From NCBI RefSeq assembly GCF_051131705.1, contig NZ_CP180316.1:2914001-2978000 (forward strand): a DNA stretch of 64,000 bases, written 5' to 3'. Within the stretch, counting starts at the first letter, position 1; each line of letters opens with the position of its first letter. Of this stretch, positions 44,955 through 54,006 are shown one piece after another. The stretch comes from Arthrobacter_M sp030063245. Lineage in GTDB: Bacteria; Actinomycetota; Actinomycetes; Actinomycetales; Micrococcaceae. Made by a program: the position numbers and the translations under genes. The notes under the pieces were generated by a model. The model searched no databases and was not told where the DNA came from. It saw only the letters and a list, made by a program, of their open reading frames with translations.

Positions 44955-46040
44955 ATGCACACAGCCAGCAGCGTCTCCGCACGCGCCTGGGCGGACGACG
45001 CCCTGCGCCTGATCATGGCCGAAAACAACCGCTCGGCCGACACCCATCTCTACGCCGTCCCACTGCCGGAGGACTGGGGCGTGCGGCTCTACCTCAAGGA
45101 CGAGTCAACCCATCATTCCGGCAGCCTCAAACACCGGCTGGCCCGCTCCCTTTTCCTGTTCGGCCTGGTGAACGGCTGGATCACGCAGGGCACCACCATC
45201 GTAGAGGCCAGCTCCGGTAGCACCGCGGTCTCCGAGGCGTACTTCGCCCGGATGCTGGGACTGCCGTTTATCGCAGTCATGACGCGCACCACCAGCACGG
45301 AAAAAATCGCCCTGATCGAGCGGTCCGGCGGCCGGTGCCATTTTGTCGACCGTTCAGATCAGGTGTACGACGTCGCCGGCCGGCTCGCCGCTGAATGCGG
45401 CGGTCACTATATGGACCAGTTCACCTACGCCGAGCGGGCCACCGATTGGCGCGGCAACAACAACATTGCCGAGTCCATCTTCGGCCAGCTGGCCATGGAA
45501 GAGTACCCGGCCCCCCGCTGGATCGTCGTCGGCGCCGGCACCGGCGGCACCAGCGCCACCATCGGCCGGTACCTGCGCTACACCCGCCACGCGACAACGC
45601 TCGCCGTGGTGGATCCGGAAAATTCCGCGTTCTACCCCGCGTGGAAGACCGGCGACACCGGGCACACCACCGGCATGCCGTCCCGCATCGAGGGCATCGG
45701 CCGCTCCCGGATGGAGCCCAGCTTCATTCCCTCGGTGATTGACCACATGATCCAGGTGCCGGATGCGGCGTCGGTTGCGGCCATGCAGCACCTTCGCCGT
45801 CTCAGCGGCCTGCACGCCGGGCCCTCCACAGGGACCAATCTGTGGGGTGTCTGGCAGCTCATTGCGCAGATGATCGCTGACGGCGAGCGCGGCAGCGTGG
45901 TTTCCCTGATGTGTGACGGCGGCGACAGGTATGCGGGCAGCTATAACGATCCGGCGTGGCTGGCGGAAAAGGGCCTGGAGCCCGGCGCGCACGCCGCGAC
46001 GATCGAGCGGCTCTTCGCGACCGGCCGCTGGGAAGCCTAA
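44955..46040 (+). CDS. PLP-dependent cysteine synthase/desulfhydrase family protein
   Basis: A 361-residue fold-II PLP enzyme: DESTHHSGSLKHRLARSL with the PLP Lys, ASSGSTAVSEAYFARMLG replacing the usual STGN loop, GAGTGGTSATIGRYLRY for the phosphate, and SLMCDGGDRYAGSY near the C-terminus. The sequence resembles the Cds1 cysteine desulfhydrase of mycobacteria (releasing sulfide, pyruvate and ammonia) more than housekeeping CysK, but this is from memory of motifs. Divergent from corA. The C-terminal region lacks CBS domains. Confidence 0.87.
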   Translation: MHTASSVSARAWADDALRLIMAENNRSADTHLYAVPLPEDWGVRLYLKDESTHHSGSLKHRLARSLFLFGLVNGWITQGTTIVEASSGSTAVSEAYFARMLGLPFIAVMTRTTSTEKIALIERSGGRCHFVDRSDQVYDVAGRLAAECGGHYMDQFTYAERATDWRGNNNIAESIFGQLAMEEYPAPRWIVVGAGTGGTSATIGRYLRYTRHATTLAVVDPENSAFYPAWKTGDTGHTTGMPSRIEGIGRSRMEPSFIPSVIDHMIQVPDAASVAAMQHLRRLSGLHAGPSTGTNLWGVWQLIAQMIADGERGSVVSLMCDGGDRYAGSYNDPAWLAEKGLEPGAHAATIERLFATGRWEA

Positions 46041-46235
46041 CCGGCTTCATCCGAAGGAGCGCCAAATGAACCCCGATCGCTCGTCGTCCGAGTTGGACCT
46101 CGGAGCAGACTAATCACGCACGATTCCTCCGGCGGCGAGGCCGTCCCCACTTTGGTCGGCAGAACCAAACCTGCGGGAGATCGCGGTGGCCGCCAAGCCG
46201 CGGATCGACGCTCACGGCACCACAAGCACCGTCCC

Positions 46236-46649
46236 TCACGAACCCTGGCGGGCTTTGAACAATTCCCAGGCCTGCTCTTGCTGGTCGTATTTCCATGTTT
46301 GAGAGGATGACTCGTTGCGTGGGATATCCCGGAGCCAGTAGGTCTGGTCCGGGTTCCAGCCGGCGGGCACGGTCGCCCAGCAGCCGTCCCGCCCCGTGGT
46401 CCGGTACCAGTCGTGCCGACGGGATGCCGTGACTTCCAGAGGGTAGCGCCGATCCAACTCTGCGCATGCTTCAGGGCCGTCGATCTCGTAGATACGCGCG
46501 CCAAAGGGAACGATGATCTGTTCGGCTGTCGCGCCTTGCCAGCCAAAGCTATCTTCGACGGGCCACAGGCCAACCGGGCCGCGGCCATCAAGGGCGCGCG
46601 TGCTCTGTGTCAGGCTCGACGGCGGCCTCCACCACCACGTTCCACCCAC
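46236..46649 (-). CDS. Hypothetical protein, probably a truncated conserved protein
   Basis: A 137-residue frame with a plausible core: FGARIYEIDGPEACAELDRR and LEVTASRRHDWYRTTGRDG resemble a widespread uncharacterised actinobacterial family that continues with a Trp-rich C-terminus. Here the sequence after VPAGWNPDQTYWLRDIPRNE does not continue as I would expect, and the N-terminus (MGGTWWWRPPSS) is odd. It may be an intact divergent gene or a fragment; codon use in the central part looks coding. No function can be assigned. Confidence 0.45.
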   Translation of the reverse strand: MGGTWWWRPPSSLTQSTRALDGRGPVGLWPVEDSFGWQGATAEQIIVPFGARIYEIDGPEACAELDRRYPLEVTASRRHDWYRTTGRDGCWATVPAGWNPDQTYWLRDIPRNESSSQTWKYDQQEQAWELFKARQGS

Positions 46650-47002
46650 CGTGCATTGGCGTCGGTGGGCCGCTCCCGTTTCGCGACAGTTTCCTCTTCG
46701 ACCTGCTCGTCATGCCACTGTCGGCGGCCGCGTCCATGGGCTCTTCTTTATTGCGAAAGCAATAATGTGCCTTCTGCGGATACCCGCACAGCTCGCTCTC
46801 CGGTCTCCCGGTCTCGGCCAGACAGGGACGCTTCCCTAAGACTATTGCTTGGGCCATGGAAAAGTTTCAACATCTTCATCTCAGACGGTTGACTTGAACA
46901 CCTGTTCATGTCACAGTATTGACAGCACAGTGACCCGCATCACGTTAATGCAATGTCACTTGGATTCAAGCAGATTCCCTACTGAAGGAACGGTTAGAGA
47001 CA
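46650..47002 (+). other. 353-base region upstream of the 47.0-kb hypothetical gene
   Basis: The left part holds no convincing gene. The right part (46880-47002) has lower GC and looks regulatory: TTGACT at about 46890, a palindrome TGAACA-CC-TGTTCA at 46896-46909, then TTGACA at 46920-46925, flanked by GTCAC/GTGAC arms, and GTTAAT 19 bases on. Confidence 0.4.
46896..46950 (+). promoter_or_regulatory. Possible promoter with overlapping inverted repeats
   Basis: TTGACA (46920-46925) is followed after 19 bases by GTTAAT. TGAACACCTGTTCA at 46896-46909 is an almost perfect palindrome just upstream, and GTCAC ... GTGAC brackets the -35. This is what an operator next to a promoter would look like, but spacing is not ideal and no regulator is identified. 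Confidence 0.35.
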
Positions 47003-47395
47003 ATGGCCACAGCCACCCCTAAGCCCCCGACACTGACTACGGGGGAAGCGATCGAGCCTGGACGGATTGTCGGCCGCACCTGGGCGCCCGAGCAGCTGCA
47101 CGCCTTGGCTTTAACGGACAGGGAAGCCCAGCGCCATGTCGAACACATGAGCGCACGGCTCGCGCTGGTTGACCGTGCCCATCTGGTTGACGCTAACCGC
47201 ATCAGGGCGATGGTCGTGGAGAGCATGGGCGGCATCGCGGGAACCTACTACATGGTGGCCGCCCTGCTCTTGGCGGAGCTGGCCATCACCTACCCGCTGC
47301 AGCTGACGGACACCCAGTACAATCTGCTGCTCTCTCCCCTGGAGGCCGCGGAACAGGTAGCTGCTGCGGGTACGCGTCTCCCGGTGGCCGCCTGA
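47003..47395 (+). CDS. Hypothetical protein, 130 residues
   Basis: The ATG has AAGGAA 12-17 bases upstream. The product has a Pro/Thr-rich N-terminus (ATPKPPTLTTGEA), a central helix-forming stretch (DREAQRHVEHMSARLALVD) and a hydrophobic segment (GTYYMVAALLLAELAITYPL) that could be one membrane or buried helix, then LLLSPLEAAEQV. I do not recognise a family. Upstream inverted repeats suggest regulated expression. A real gene is likely from composition and the ribosome binding site, but unproven. Confidence 0.6.
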   Translation: MATATPKPPTLTTGEAIEPGRIVGRTWAPEQLHALALTDREAQRHVEHMSARLALVDRAHLVDANRIRAMVVESMGGIAGTYYMVAALLLAELAITYPLQLTDTQYNLLLSPLEAAEQVAAAGTRLPVAA

Positions 47396-47499
47396 GAACA
47401 GCGAAGCCCGAAGTCATGTATAACTTTTAGCGCCGAGCAGCCCAGCATGGCGAGCACCTGCCCGGCGACGGCGCTCGTGGTCCCGCCGGAAAGATCCAG

Positions 47500-48450
47500 T
47501 CAAAGATTCCGCCGGTAGTAAGGACTTAGATCCAGGCCGACCCCCAGCCCGAAGATCTCTGCGCCGCCGCTGGCTTCCTGCCCGGCCACGACATCGAGCA
47601 GGTGGTGTTCCAGATACCGGTCATCGTTGGTCAGCGCCGTGGCACCATCCATCGGACTGCCGTGCGCACGCCCAGTCCACGGCCTCGCCGTCGACCCCTT
47701 CCCGGAACAGACTCTGCTTCAGCAGCCCGGCAATTGAAGGGCGCGCCCGCCGCCACAGCGCGCCCCAGCCAGTTCCAGGGCGCGGGCGAAGACGTCCACC
47801 AAGACGGCTACCGCGCCGCTGTGTTCCATCATGGACCCGGAGCAGTCAACCAGGAACGTCAGCGTGGCTTCGGTCCGCGCCGCGGTTCTTCCGGTCCTGA
47901 ACACTCGGCGCTCCCCGGGCGAGGTGACAAGCCGGGCCAGGATACTGCCGTCGATGTGTCCCTCCTCGGCCCCGCTGTCCCAGCCATCCGCGACGCCGGT
48001 CGAGAGCAGGGCATCCAGTGCGCGGGCCAACCGGGAAACATTGTGATCCCCTGCCGCCTGATGTCATCATCCAGGCGCTGCCGTTATTCCCGCAGCTGCT
48101 CGTGACGCACCAGATCGTTGGCATGGCGCTGCTGGTCGGTAGGCAGGGGTGAATACCCGGTAACCGCCTTCCGCTGCCTCCAGGGAACCATCCGGCGGTG
48201 GGCATGCCGTCGTCGTCGTGCTCCTGCTCGAAGAGCAGAGCAAAGGCCGCCGGCCGCGCTCCGGAGCGGGCGGGCCGCTCCTCCTGGGCTTCCATCTGCT
48301 CGCAGCGGGCGGAGACTACCTCAGCGATGGCGCTGGCAAACGGTTCAAAACCGGGCTGCGAAAACCGCCGGGATCGGAGGGCAGCCGGATGGGACACCGA
48401 TCCGCGGAGCCAGCTCGAAGCGGGTCGATTCGATCAGGTCCTCGACGTCT
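47500..48450 (-). pseudogene. Remnant of a VWA-domain (CobT-like) gene
   Basis: Pieces in several minus-strand frames add up to a cobaltochelatase CobT-like VWA protein: DLIESTRFELAPRIG (about 48405-48450), FEPFASAIAEVVSARCEQM and AAFALLFEQEHDDDG, then SPLPTDQQRHANDLVRHEQL in another frame, ARALDALLSTGVADGWDSG with the MIDAS motif FLVDCSGSMMEHSG, SLFREGVDGEAVDWACAR, MDGATALTNDD and finally GLDLSPYYRRNL ending in TGA at 47500. At least three frameshifts and two deletions break it. In intact relatives a metal-chelatase-type role is presumed. Non-functional. Confidence 0.85.
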
Positions 48451-48948
48451 GTCGGTTGGGCGGCTGGGTCCTGGGAACCCAACCTCCGCCGTCGCCCTGC
48501 TGGTTCGGCTGCTGCTGTGCCGATGGGTGATGTGCTCCCCGACGGTGAGGTTTATGGCCCAGCCGGCGCCCAGCATGAGCGTGGTGGTGAGTTTGCTGGC
48601 GCCGAAGACCGCGTTCCCGATGCCTTGCGTGAACGCCTGGGTGCCGGCGCCAAGCGCCAGCGCGTAGGCGCGTGTCATCCATGCCCGGCGGCGGGCGATA
48701 TTGCCGCGGCGGATCGCAGCGAAGCCGAGGATGATGCTCGCGGCCATACCCGAACCGAATGCGAGCCTGAGCACGTAGAGCAGCGCGCCGGTGCCGGGCT
48801 GGCGGGGGTAGAACTGTGTCATCCACAGTGCCGAGAACGCCACCGCCAAGCCCAGCATCACCAGGACGCGTCCGGCCGAACGGTGCCAGTTCGGCTGGCG
48901 GCGACGGAGGCCAGAGGAGAACTGGATGGCGCCAACTCCCGTCGTCAC
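48451..48948 (-). pseudogene. Remnant of a DUF2306 membrane-protein gene
   Basis: A minus-strand frame encodes GAIQFSSGLRRRQPNWHRSA, GRVLVMLGLAVAFSALWMTQ, LRLAFGSGMAASIILGFAAI and ARRRAWMTRAYALALGAGTQ, the last membrane helices of a DUF2306 protein. The N-terminal half is absent, replaced by the LuxR-like remnant, and the C-terminus runs without a stop into the VWA remnant. DUF2306 proteins are membrane proteins of unknown function. Confidence 0.75.
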
Positions 48949-49635
48949 GACCGGTCACGGCATCACAGAGCGGCCCCGTCAGCCGGTCGAGAACCGCCGA
49001 GTGCAAGAGGAAACCGCGAACCGGGTCCGGTTGGTGCTGGAGCACCTCCTCAACCAAGTAATCGACGACGTACCGGTCATTCCCGGCGAACCGGGCGATG
49101 AAGCCGGCGACGTCGTCGCGCCCCTGGAGCGAGAGCGCAGCGAGCTGATCACGACGTGCGCGTGAGGCCGAAGATGTTCCAGCAGGAAGACCATCCCGTC
49201 GCCGACATCGTGACCGTCGACCAAGTGGTAATCGTCGAGCACCAGCCAAACATCCTTCGGTGCCGCGGCGAGCTCATTCAACACGGTAGTGAGCACAAGA
49301 ACGGTCGGCGAAGGGGAGGTCGCGATGAGTCCCAGCGCAGTCGAGCCGACGCTGCGCACCGCCGTTTGGAGCGCGGTCACGACATAGGCCCAGAACGACG
49401 CAGGCTCGTTGTCCGCCGGGTCGAGCGAGAGCCACGCAACGCAACGGTCTTCGCCAGGTGTCTCACCCAGCCACTCGGCGAGGAGCGTCGTCTTGCCGAA
49501 CCCGGCCGGGGCAGACAACAGCGTCAGTCTAGACTCAGCTCCGCGCCGAAGACGCACACTGAGTCTTGGGCGTGCCACAAGACCACGTCGCAGCTTCGGG
49601 ACGTACAGCTTAGTTGTAATCATCGGACGTGCCAT
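48949..49635 (-). pseudogene. Remnant of a LuxR/MalT-like regulator gene (ATPase part only)
   Basis: From an ATG at 49635 the frame encodes MITTKLYVPKLRRGLVARPR, the Walker A APAGFGKTTLLAEWLG, CVAWLSLDPADNEPASFW and VWLVLDDYHLVDG, the ATPase of MalT/LAL-type regulators. After HLRPHAHVVIS there is a deletion of about 80 residues and a frameshift; AALSLQGRDDVAGFIARFAG and GFLLHSAVLDRLTGPLCDAV then follow in another frame and stop at the DUF2306 remnant. The TPR-like and HTH DNA-binding parts are missing, so it cannot act as a regulator. Confidence 0.88.
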
Positions 49636-49958
49636 GGGAGCCCCAATCCTACGTGCACAACTCGGCGACGCGGCATGCCGACTGTCCACCGGTCCGGAGT
49701 ACGCGTCCGCCCCCACGCTGACGGAACCCGCTCGTCTATCCGCGCAGCAGGAAAGTTCGGGTGCAACTCGCCGCATCCAACGAACGCGAAATCCATCGAC
49801 TCGTCAGATCCGGCCATACCGGGAGGTGTCGACGTACCGTTGGGGGGGTCCCCCGTCGGGCAAAGTCGCTGACCTGGAACTTTGATGTGTCTGCTACAGA
49901 GGTGCCCATAGTGGGGGGTGATTCCCGGTTTTGGCCCCATCGCGCGCACCTTAGATGG
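49636..49958. other. 323-base unexplained region
   Basis: No gene is supported. It contains a G7 run facing a C5 run (GGGGGGGTCCCCC around 49843-49857) and, further on, GTGGGGGGTGATTCCC. Frames are open for 80-110 codons on the minus strand but show no recognisable domain. It may be the scar of a lost mobile element; this is a guess from the isolated, structured sequence between a dead gene and an intact one. Confidence 0.35.
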
Positions 49959-50615
49959 TCAGAGCTGGACGCTTTCACCCGGCGCGAGATGTCGGAAGTC
50001 GGTGCCGTAGTTGGCCCCGATCCGGGCCACGTGCCCCTCGGAGAAGCTAAGTCCCTGCTCGTTGAGCAGTGCGTCGTGGATCTGGAAAGCCTTCGGCGCC
50101 CGCACGGAGATCACGAAGTCAATGACCTCGGCGGTCTTGGACCACGGGGCATGGATGGGAACAAGCAGCGTCTGTACTTGGACGCCGTCGGGCACGATGA
50201 AGGAATCCCCCGGGTGGTAGACAGTCCCATCCACCAGGAAGCCGATGTTCGCCACGACGGGAACCTGGGGGTGGATCAGCGCGTGCTGGCTGCCAAAGCT
50301 TCTAATCGCGAACTCCGCCGCTGAAAAGGCCGAGCCGGGTTCAACGTCGTTCACTTGGTCCGCCGCCTCGGGCGCAGTCTTCCGGAGGGCTGCGGCGACG
50401 CCCGCGGGGGCGTGGACCACCAAGTCCGTGTTGGCAGCCAGCGCCGATGCCACGGCCTCGGAGTCGAGATGATCCGGGTGCTCGTGGGTGACCAGGATTG
50501 CGTCGGCACCGGCCAGAGCGGCTTCTGTTTCCGAAAAGATTCCCGGATCAATCACCAGCACATGGCCGTCTTTTTCCAGCCGGACACAGGCATGCGTGTA
50601 CTTTGTCAGCTTCAT
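49959..50615 (-). CDS. MBL-fold metal-dependent hydrolase
   Basis: A 218-residue metallo-beta-lactamase-fold protein of the UlaG/YtkL-like group: YTHACVRLEKDGHVLVIDPG, the metal motif VTHEHPDHLDSEA, SFGSQHALIH, VYHPGDSFIVP and the C-terminal FQIHDALLNEQG. All metal ligands appear present. Substrate is unknown; members act on phosphodiesters, lactones or act in stress responses. It is divergent from the Fur-family gene, 107 bases apart. Confidence 0.88.
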   Translation of the reverse strand: MKLTKYTHACVRLEKDGHVLVIDPGIFSETEAALAGADAILVTHEHPDHLDSEAVASALAANTDLVVHAPAGVAAALRKTAPEAADQVNDVEPGSAFSAAEFAIRSFGSQHALIHPQVPVVANIGFLVDGTVYHPGDSFIVPDGVQVQTLLVPIHAPWSKTAEVIDFVISVRAPKAFQIHDALLNEQGLSFSEGHVARIGANYGTDFRHLAPGESVQL

Positions 50616-50722
50616 GGCATCAGCCTACGTCCGCCCGCAAGCAGGCACCAGGAGACCGGTCGGCGGCACTGATAATCTGGAGCGGTGGGACGGAAAACCC
50701 TGCCAGAAAGCGAGCAGCAGCC

Positions 50723-51181
50723 ATGTCCGAGGAAACAACGTCCCTAGCGGCCGGCTCCGGCGCCCCCGGAAAGGACCAGGCCGGGCCCGGCAGGGAACAG
50801 CGCGTGACCAAGCAAAGGCTGGCGGTCAGCTCTGCGCTGGACAGGCTCGATGACTTCGTCAGCACCCAGGAGCTGCATCGGGTGCTGCGGAACGACGGTC
50901 TCCCGGTCTCGCTGGCAACGGTCTACCGGATCGTGCAGTCGATGGCGGAAGGCGGACTCGTTGACGCGCTGCGGAATACCGACGGCGAGACAGTGTACCG
51001 CCGCTGTTCGGTGGCTTCGCACCATCACCACCTGCTCTGCCGGAACTGCGGCAAGGCCGTTGAGATCGAGGCTCCGGCGGTGGAAAGCTGGGCCGCCAGC
51101 ACTGCCCAGGCGCACGGCTTTACCGCGGTCCAGCACACCGTGGAAATCTACGGGCTCTGCCCGGATTGCACCGCCAACTGA
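50723..51181 (+). CDS. Fur-family metalloregulator
   Basis: A 152-residue Fur-family repressor. The winged helix spans about 25-100 (TKQRLAVSSALDRLDDFVST, VSLATVYRIVQSMAEGGLVD) and the dimerisation domain carries the metal ligands SHHHHLLCRNCGKAVEIE and GLCPDCTAN: two CxxC pairs for structural zinc plus the His cluster. The HHHHLLCRNCG pattern and short length suit a Zur, sensing zinc, but Fur cannot be excluded. The ATG at 50723 adds an unconserved Gly/Ala-rich N-terminus (about 25 residues). It converges with the CNNM genes, whose end is 20 bases away. Confidence 0.9.
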   Translation: MSEETTSLAAGSGAPGKDQAGPGREQRVTKQRLAVSSALDRLDDFVSTQELHRVLRNDGLPVSLATVYRIVQSMAEGGLVDALRNTDGETVYRRCSVASHHHHLLCRNCGKAVEIEAPAVESWAASTAQAHGFTAVQHTVEIYGLCPDCTAN

Positions 51182-51200
51182 CCGTCCCCGTTCCGGCAGC

Positions 51201-52277
51201 TCAGTCCTCGCCCTCCCCGCGGCCACCCAGCCGACGCACTCCGGTGGCCTGCGTCGCGTCGCGGATTTCGCCCACCAGCTGTTCGATCACATCCTCCAGG
51301 AACAGCACTCCCCTGGTCCCGCCGTCGGGTGAGATCACCCGGGCCAAGTGCGAGCCGGTGCGCTGCATCGTGGCCAACGCATCCTCGATCTCGTCCTCCA
51401 TGCCCAGATTGACCAGGGAACGGACCCGACTTTCCGCGAACGGCAACTGGTAACTTTCCTGCGGAATCGAGATGACGTCCTTGACGTGCATGTAACCCGT
51501 CAGATTGCCCGTCTCATCCGCGAGCACAAACCGGGAAAACCCGGTCCGGCGCACCGCGCGCTCAAAGTCCACCGGCGTCGCCGTCGTCTGCAGACTGACC
51601 AAGTCATCGCGCGGCACCATGATACTGCCCGCCGTTTGGGCGGAAAATTCCAGCGCACCGTTGATCAGCCCGGTCTGGTCATCGACCAGCCCCCTCCGCG
51701 TGGACTCCTGCACGATTGACTGCACTTCCTCCAGCGTGAAGCTTGAGGTGACCTCGTCCTTGGGCTCGATCCGGAACAACCGAACAATGTGGTTGGCCAT
51801 CCAGTTCAAGGAGTGAATCACCGGTTTCACCGCCTTGCCGATGACGACCAGCGGGGGGGCCAGCAGCAGTGCTGCCCTGTCCGCCACGGACACGGAAATG
51901 TTCTTCGGGATCATTTCGCCGAAGGTCACATGCAGGAAGGTGACCACCAGCAGCGCCAGCACAAACGAGGCGGGTGCAGCAACCTCGTCCGGGATCCCCA
52001 GCGCATGCAGCGGTCCAGCCAACAGGTGGTGAATCGCCGGTTCGGAGACATTCAGGATCAGCAGCGAACAGACGGTAATGCCCAGCTGCGAGCAGGCCAG
52101 CATCAAGGAGACATTCTCCATCGCCGCCAGCGTGGTTCTGGCCCGGGCGGACCCCGCCTCGGCGCGGGGCTCGATCTGGCTGCGGCGGGCGGACATGATG
52201 GCAAATTCGGCGCCCACAAAAAACGCGTTGCCCAGCAGCAGCACGACCAGCCAGAGGATTCCGGCCCAATCGTTCAC
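51201..52277 (-). CDS. CNNM/CBS-domain membrane protein (hemolysin family), short form
   Basis: A 358-residue protein: DUF21/CNNM membrane domain (about 1-190; LVVLLLGNAFFVGAEFAIMS, FGEMIPKNISVSVADRA) and two CBS domains (about 205-340; GSIMVPRDDLVSLQTTATPV, LFLEDVIEQLVGEIRD). It lacks the C-terminal CorC/HlyC transporter-associated domain. Relatives are Mg2+ or Co2+ exporters/regulators (CorB/MpfA); the hemolysin label is historical. Its ATG overlaps the upstream paralogue's stop by four bases (ATGA), so the two proteins are made together and may pair. Confidence 0.92.
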   Translation of the reverse strand: MNDWAGILWLVVLLLGNAFFVGAEFAIMSARRSQIEPRAEAGSARARTTLAAMENVSLMLACSQLGITVCSLLILNVSEPAIHHLLAGPLHALGIPDEVAAPASFVLALLVVTFLHVTFGEMIPKNISVSVADRAALLLAPPLVVIGKAVKPVIHSLNWMANHIVRLFRIEPKDEVTSSFTLEEVQSIVQESTRRGLVDDQTGLINGALEFSAQTAGSIMVPRDDLVSLQTTATPVDFERAVRRTGFSRFVLADETGNLTGYMHVKDVISIPQESYQLPFAESRVRSLVNLGMEDEIEDALATMQRTGSHLARVISPDGGTRGVLFLEDVIEQLVGEIRDATQATGVRRLGGRGEGED

Positions 52278-53647
52278 GACGCACCCCCTCGGCTGTGCAG
52301 ATCGGCCCTGTGCACATCGGCGTCGCCGACGGTATCCCGCTCGTCGTCGGGAACCGGGGTGGGGATAAAGCGGATCCGGTCAATCCGGCGCCGGTCCATC
52401 CGTTCGACTTCCAGCCGTCCCCCGCCGACGTCGACGAGGTCCCCGACCAGCGGGATCCGGCCCAGCTCCGCCATCACGAAGCCGCCCACCGTTTCGTAGC
52501 TCGATTCGTCCGGTACACTCAGCCCGGGCACCTGCTCCGACACCTCGTCCGGGCGCATCAGACCCGGGAAGAACCATTCCCCGGCGGCACTCTGCAGCAC
52601 CCCAGGCTTGGTCCGGTCGTGCTCGTCGGAGACCTCGCCGACAATTTCCTCCACCAGGTCCTCCAGCGTGGTCACCCCGGCGGTGCCGCCGTATTCATCC
52701 AGCACAACGGCCAGCTGGAGGTTGCCTTCCCGGAGTTCGGTCAGCAGCGCATCCAGATGAATGGTTTCCGGCACCCGCAGCACGTCCGTCATGATCGCGC
52801 CGGCCTGCAGCTGCGCGCGCTTGCCGGACGGTACCGCGATGGCTTTTTTGACGTGCACCACGCCGCGGACATCATCCGGCGAATCGCGGATGATGGGGAA
52901 GCGGGAATGGCCGGTCCGGCGGGCGGCTTCCACGATGTCCGCCACGGACTGATCCGCCTCGATGCTCACCACCCGGATCCGCGGCGTCATCACGTCAGCT
53001 GCCGTCCGGTCCGCGAACTTCAACGTCCGCGCCACGAAGTTAGCCGTCCCGGCGTCAAGAGTGCCCATATCCGCGGATCGGCGCACCAGCGACGCGAGTT
53101 CGGCAGGGGAACGGGCGCCGGAGATTTCCTCTTTTGCTTCGAGCCCAAAAAGGTGCAGCACCCGGTTGGAGAAACTGTTGAGCAGCAAGATGGCCGGTTT
53201 AAAGATGGCGGTGAAGACCAGCTGCGGGCGGGCTACCGCCCGGCCGATCTCAAAGGAGCGTGAAATGGCCATGTTCTTGGGCACCAGTTCGCCGATCAGC
53301 ATCGACAGCAGGGTGGCCAGAATCATCGCCGCGGTCAGCGCCACGGGCTGCGTCACGTCGGGTGGAAGGCCGACGGCGTTCAGCGGCCCGCTCAGCAGGG
53401 CACCGACGGAGGGCTCCATGACAAAGCCGGTCAGCAGTGTGGTCAGCGTAATGCCCAGCTGACAGCTGGAGAGCTGGGTGGAGAGGGATTTCAGACAATG
53501 CAGCAGCGGAACCGCCGCGTGGTCTCCCCGGTCAATGGCGCGCTGCACCGTGGACTGGTCCAGCGCCAGCAGGGAAAATTCGACGGCGACAAAGAAGCCA
53601 GTGCCAAGGATCAGCATCAGACCTGCCAGTACGAGCAGCCATTCCAT
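52274..53647 (-). CDS. CNNM/CBS-domain membrane protein (hemolysin family), long form
   Basis: A 457-residue paralogue of the next gene, with CNNM membrane domain (LVLAGLMLILGTGFFVAVEF, GELVPKNMAISRSFE), two CBS domains (DVMTPRIRVVSIEADQSVAD, VLDEYGGTAGVTTLEDLVEE) and the C-terminal CorC/HlyC domain (about 365-430, FPGLMRPDEVSEQVPGLSVP). Likely Mg2+ efflux or Mg2+-sensing. Start at ATG 53647 (MEWLLVLAGL) puts the first membrane helix at the N-terminus; the upstream open frame lacks family similarity. Confidence 0.93.
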   Translation of the reverse strand: MEWLLVLAGLMLILGTGFFVAVEFSLLALDQSTVQRAIDRGDHAAVPLLHCLKSLSTQLSSCQLGITLTTLLTGFVMEPSVGALLSGPLNAVGLPPDVTQPVALTAAMILATLLSMLIGELVPKNMAISRSFEIGRAVARPQLVFTAIFKPAILLLNSFSNRVLHLFGLEAKEEISGARSPAELASLVRRSADMGTLDAGTANFVARTLKFADRTAADVMTPRIRVVSIEADQSVADIVEAARRTGHSRFPIIRDSPDDVRGVVHVKKAIAVPSGKRAQLQAGAIMTDVLRVPETIHLDALLTELREGNLQLAVVLDEYGGTAGVTTLEDLVEEIVGEVSDEHDRTKPGVLQSAAGEWFFPGLMRPDEVSEQVPGLSVPDESSYETVGGFVMAELGRIPLVGDLVDVGGGRLEVERMDRRRIDRIRFIPTPVPDDERDTVGDADVHRADLHSRGGAS

Positions 53648-54006
53648 CAGTGCATCCCTCCTGCCCGGAATTCCGGCCGGTGGGCGGAAGTCGATCCGAC
53701 CGGTGCAGCCCTGCACGAAACGGCAGGCGGGGGGCGGTCGGCAGCGCCGACGGCGGCGGTGGGCGTAGAAGAACGATGGGCACGTGTGCGGGGTCTGCCG
53801 GCGTGCGCGGTATTCGAGGAACTGCGGATATTTCCACAATCCGAACCCGGACGCCGGCCCCTAGAGTTGCTGTCCATGAGAGTGACAGTCTACATTATGG
53901 GCCCGGCCGGTGGCTCCCGCGCCGGCGGTCCGGGCAGTGCCAGTCAGGGTCCAGACCCGCGACTGTCAAAAGACAGAGCCGCGCCCCTTAGCCAGCGCCG
54001 CGCCCC

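Noticed and set aside
46588..46857. An 89-residue minus-strand ORF upstream of the 46.2-kb hypothetical gene
   Set aside because: It overlaps that gene in another frame, has no recognisable domain and an irregular composition.
48316..48948. A 210-residue intact membrane protein
   Set aside because: Only its first part is DUF2306; the rest is out-of-frame VWA-remnant sequence. It is a chimera of two dead genes rather than a real protein.
50744..51226. A minus-strand ORF opposite the Fur-family gene
   Set aside because: The plus-strand protein has the full Fur fold and metal ligands; the antisense frame is a shadow.
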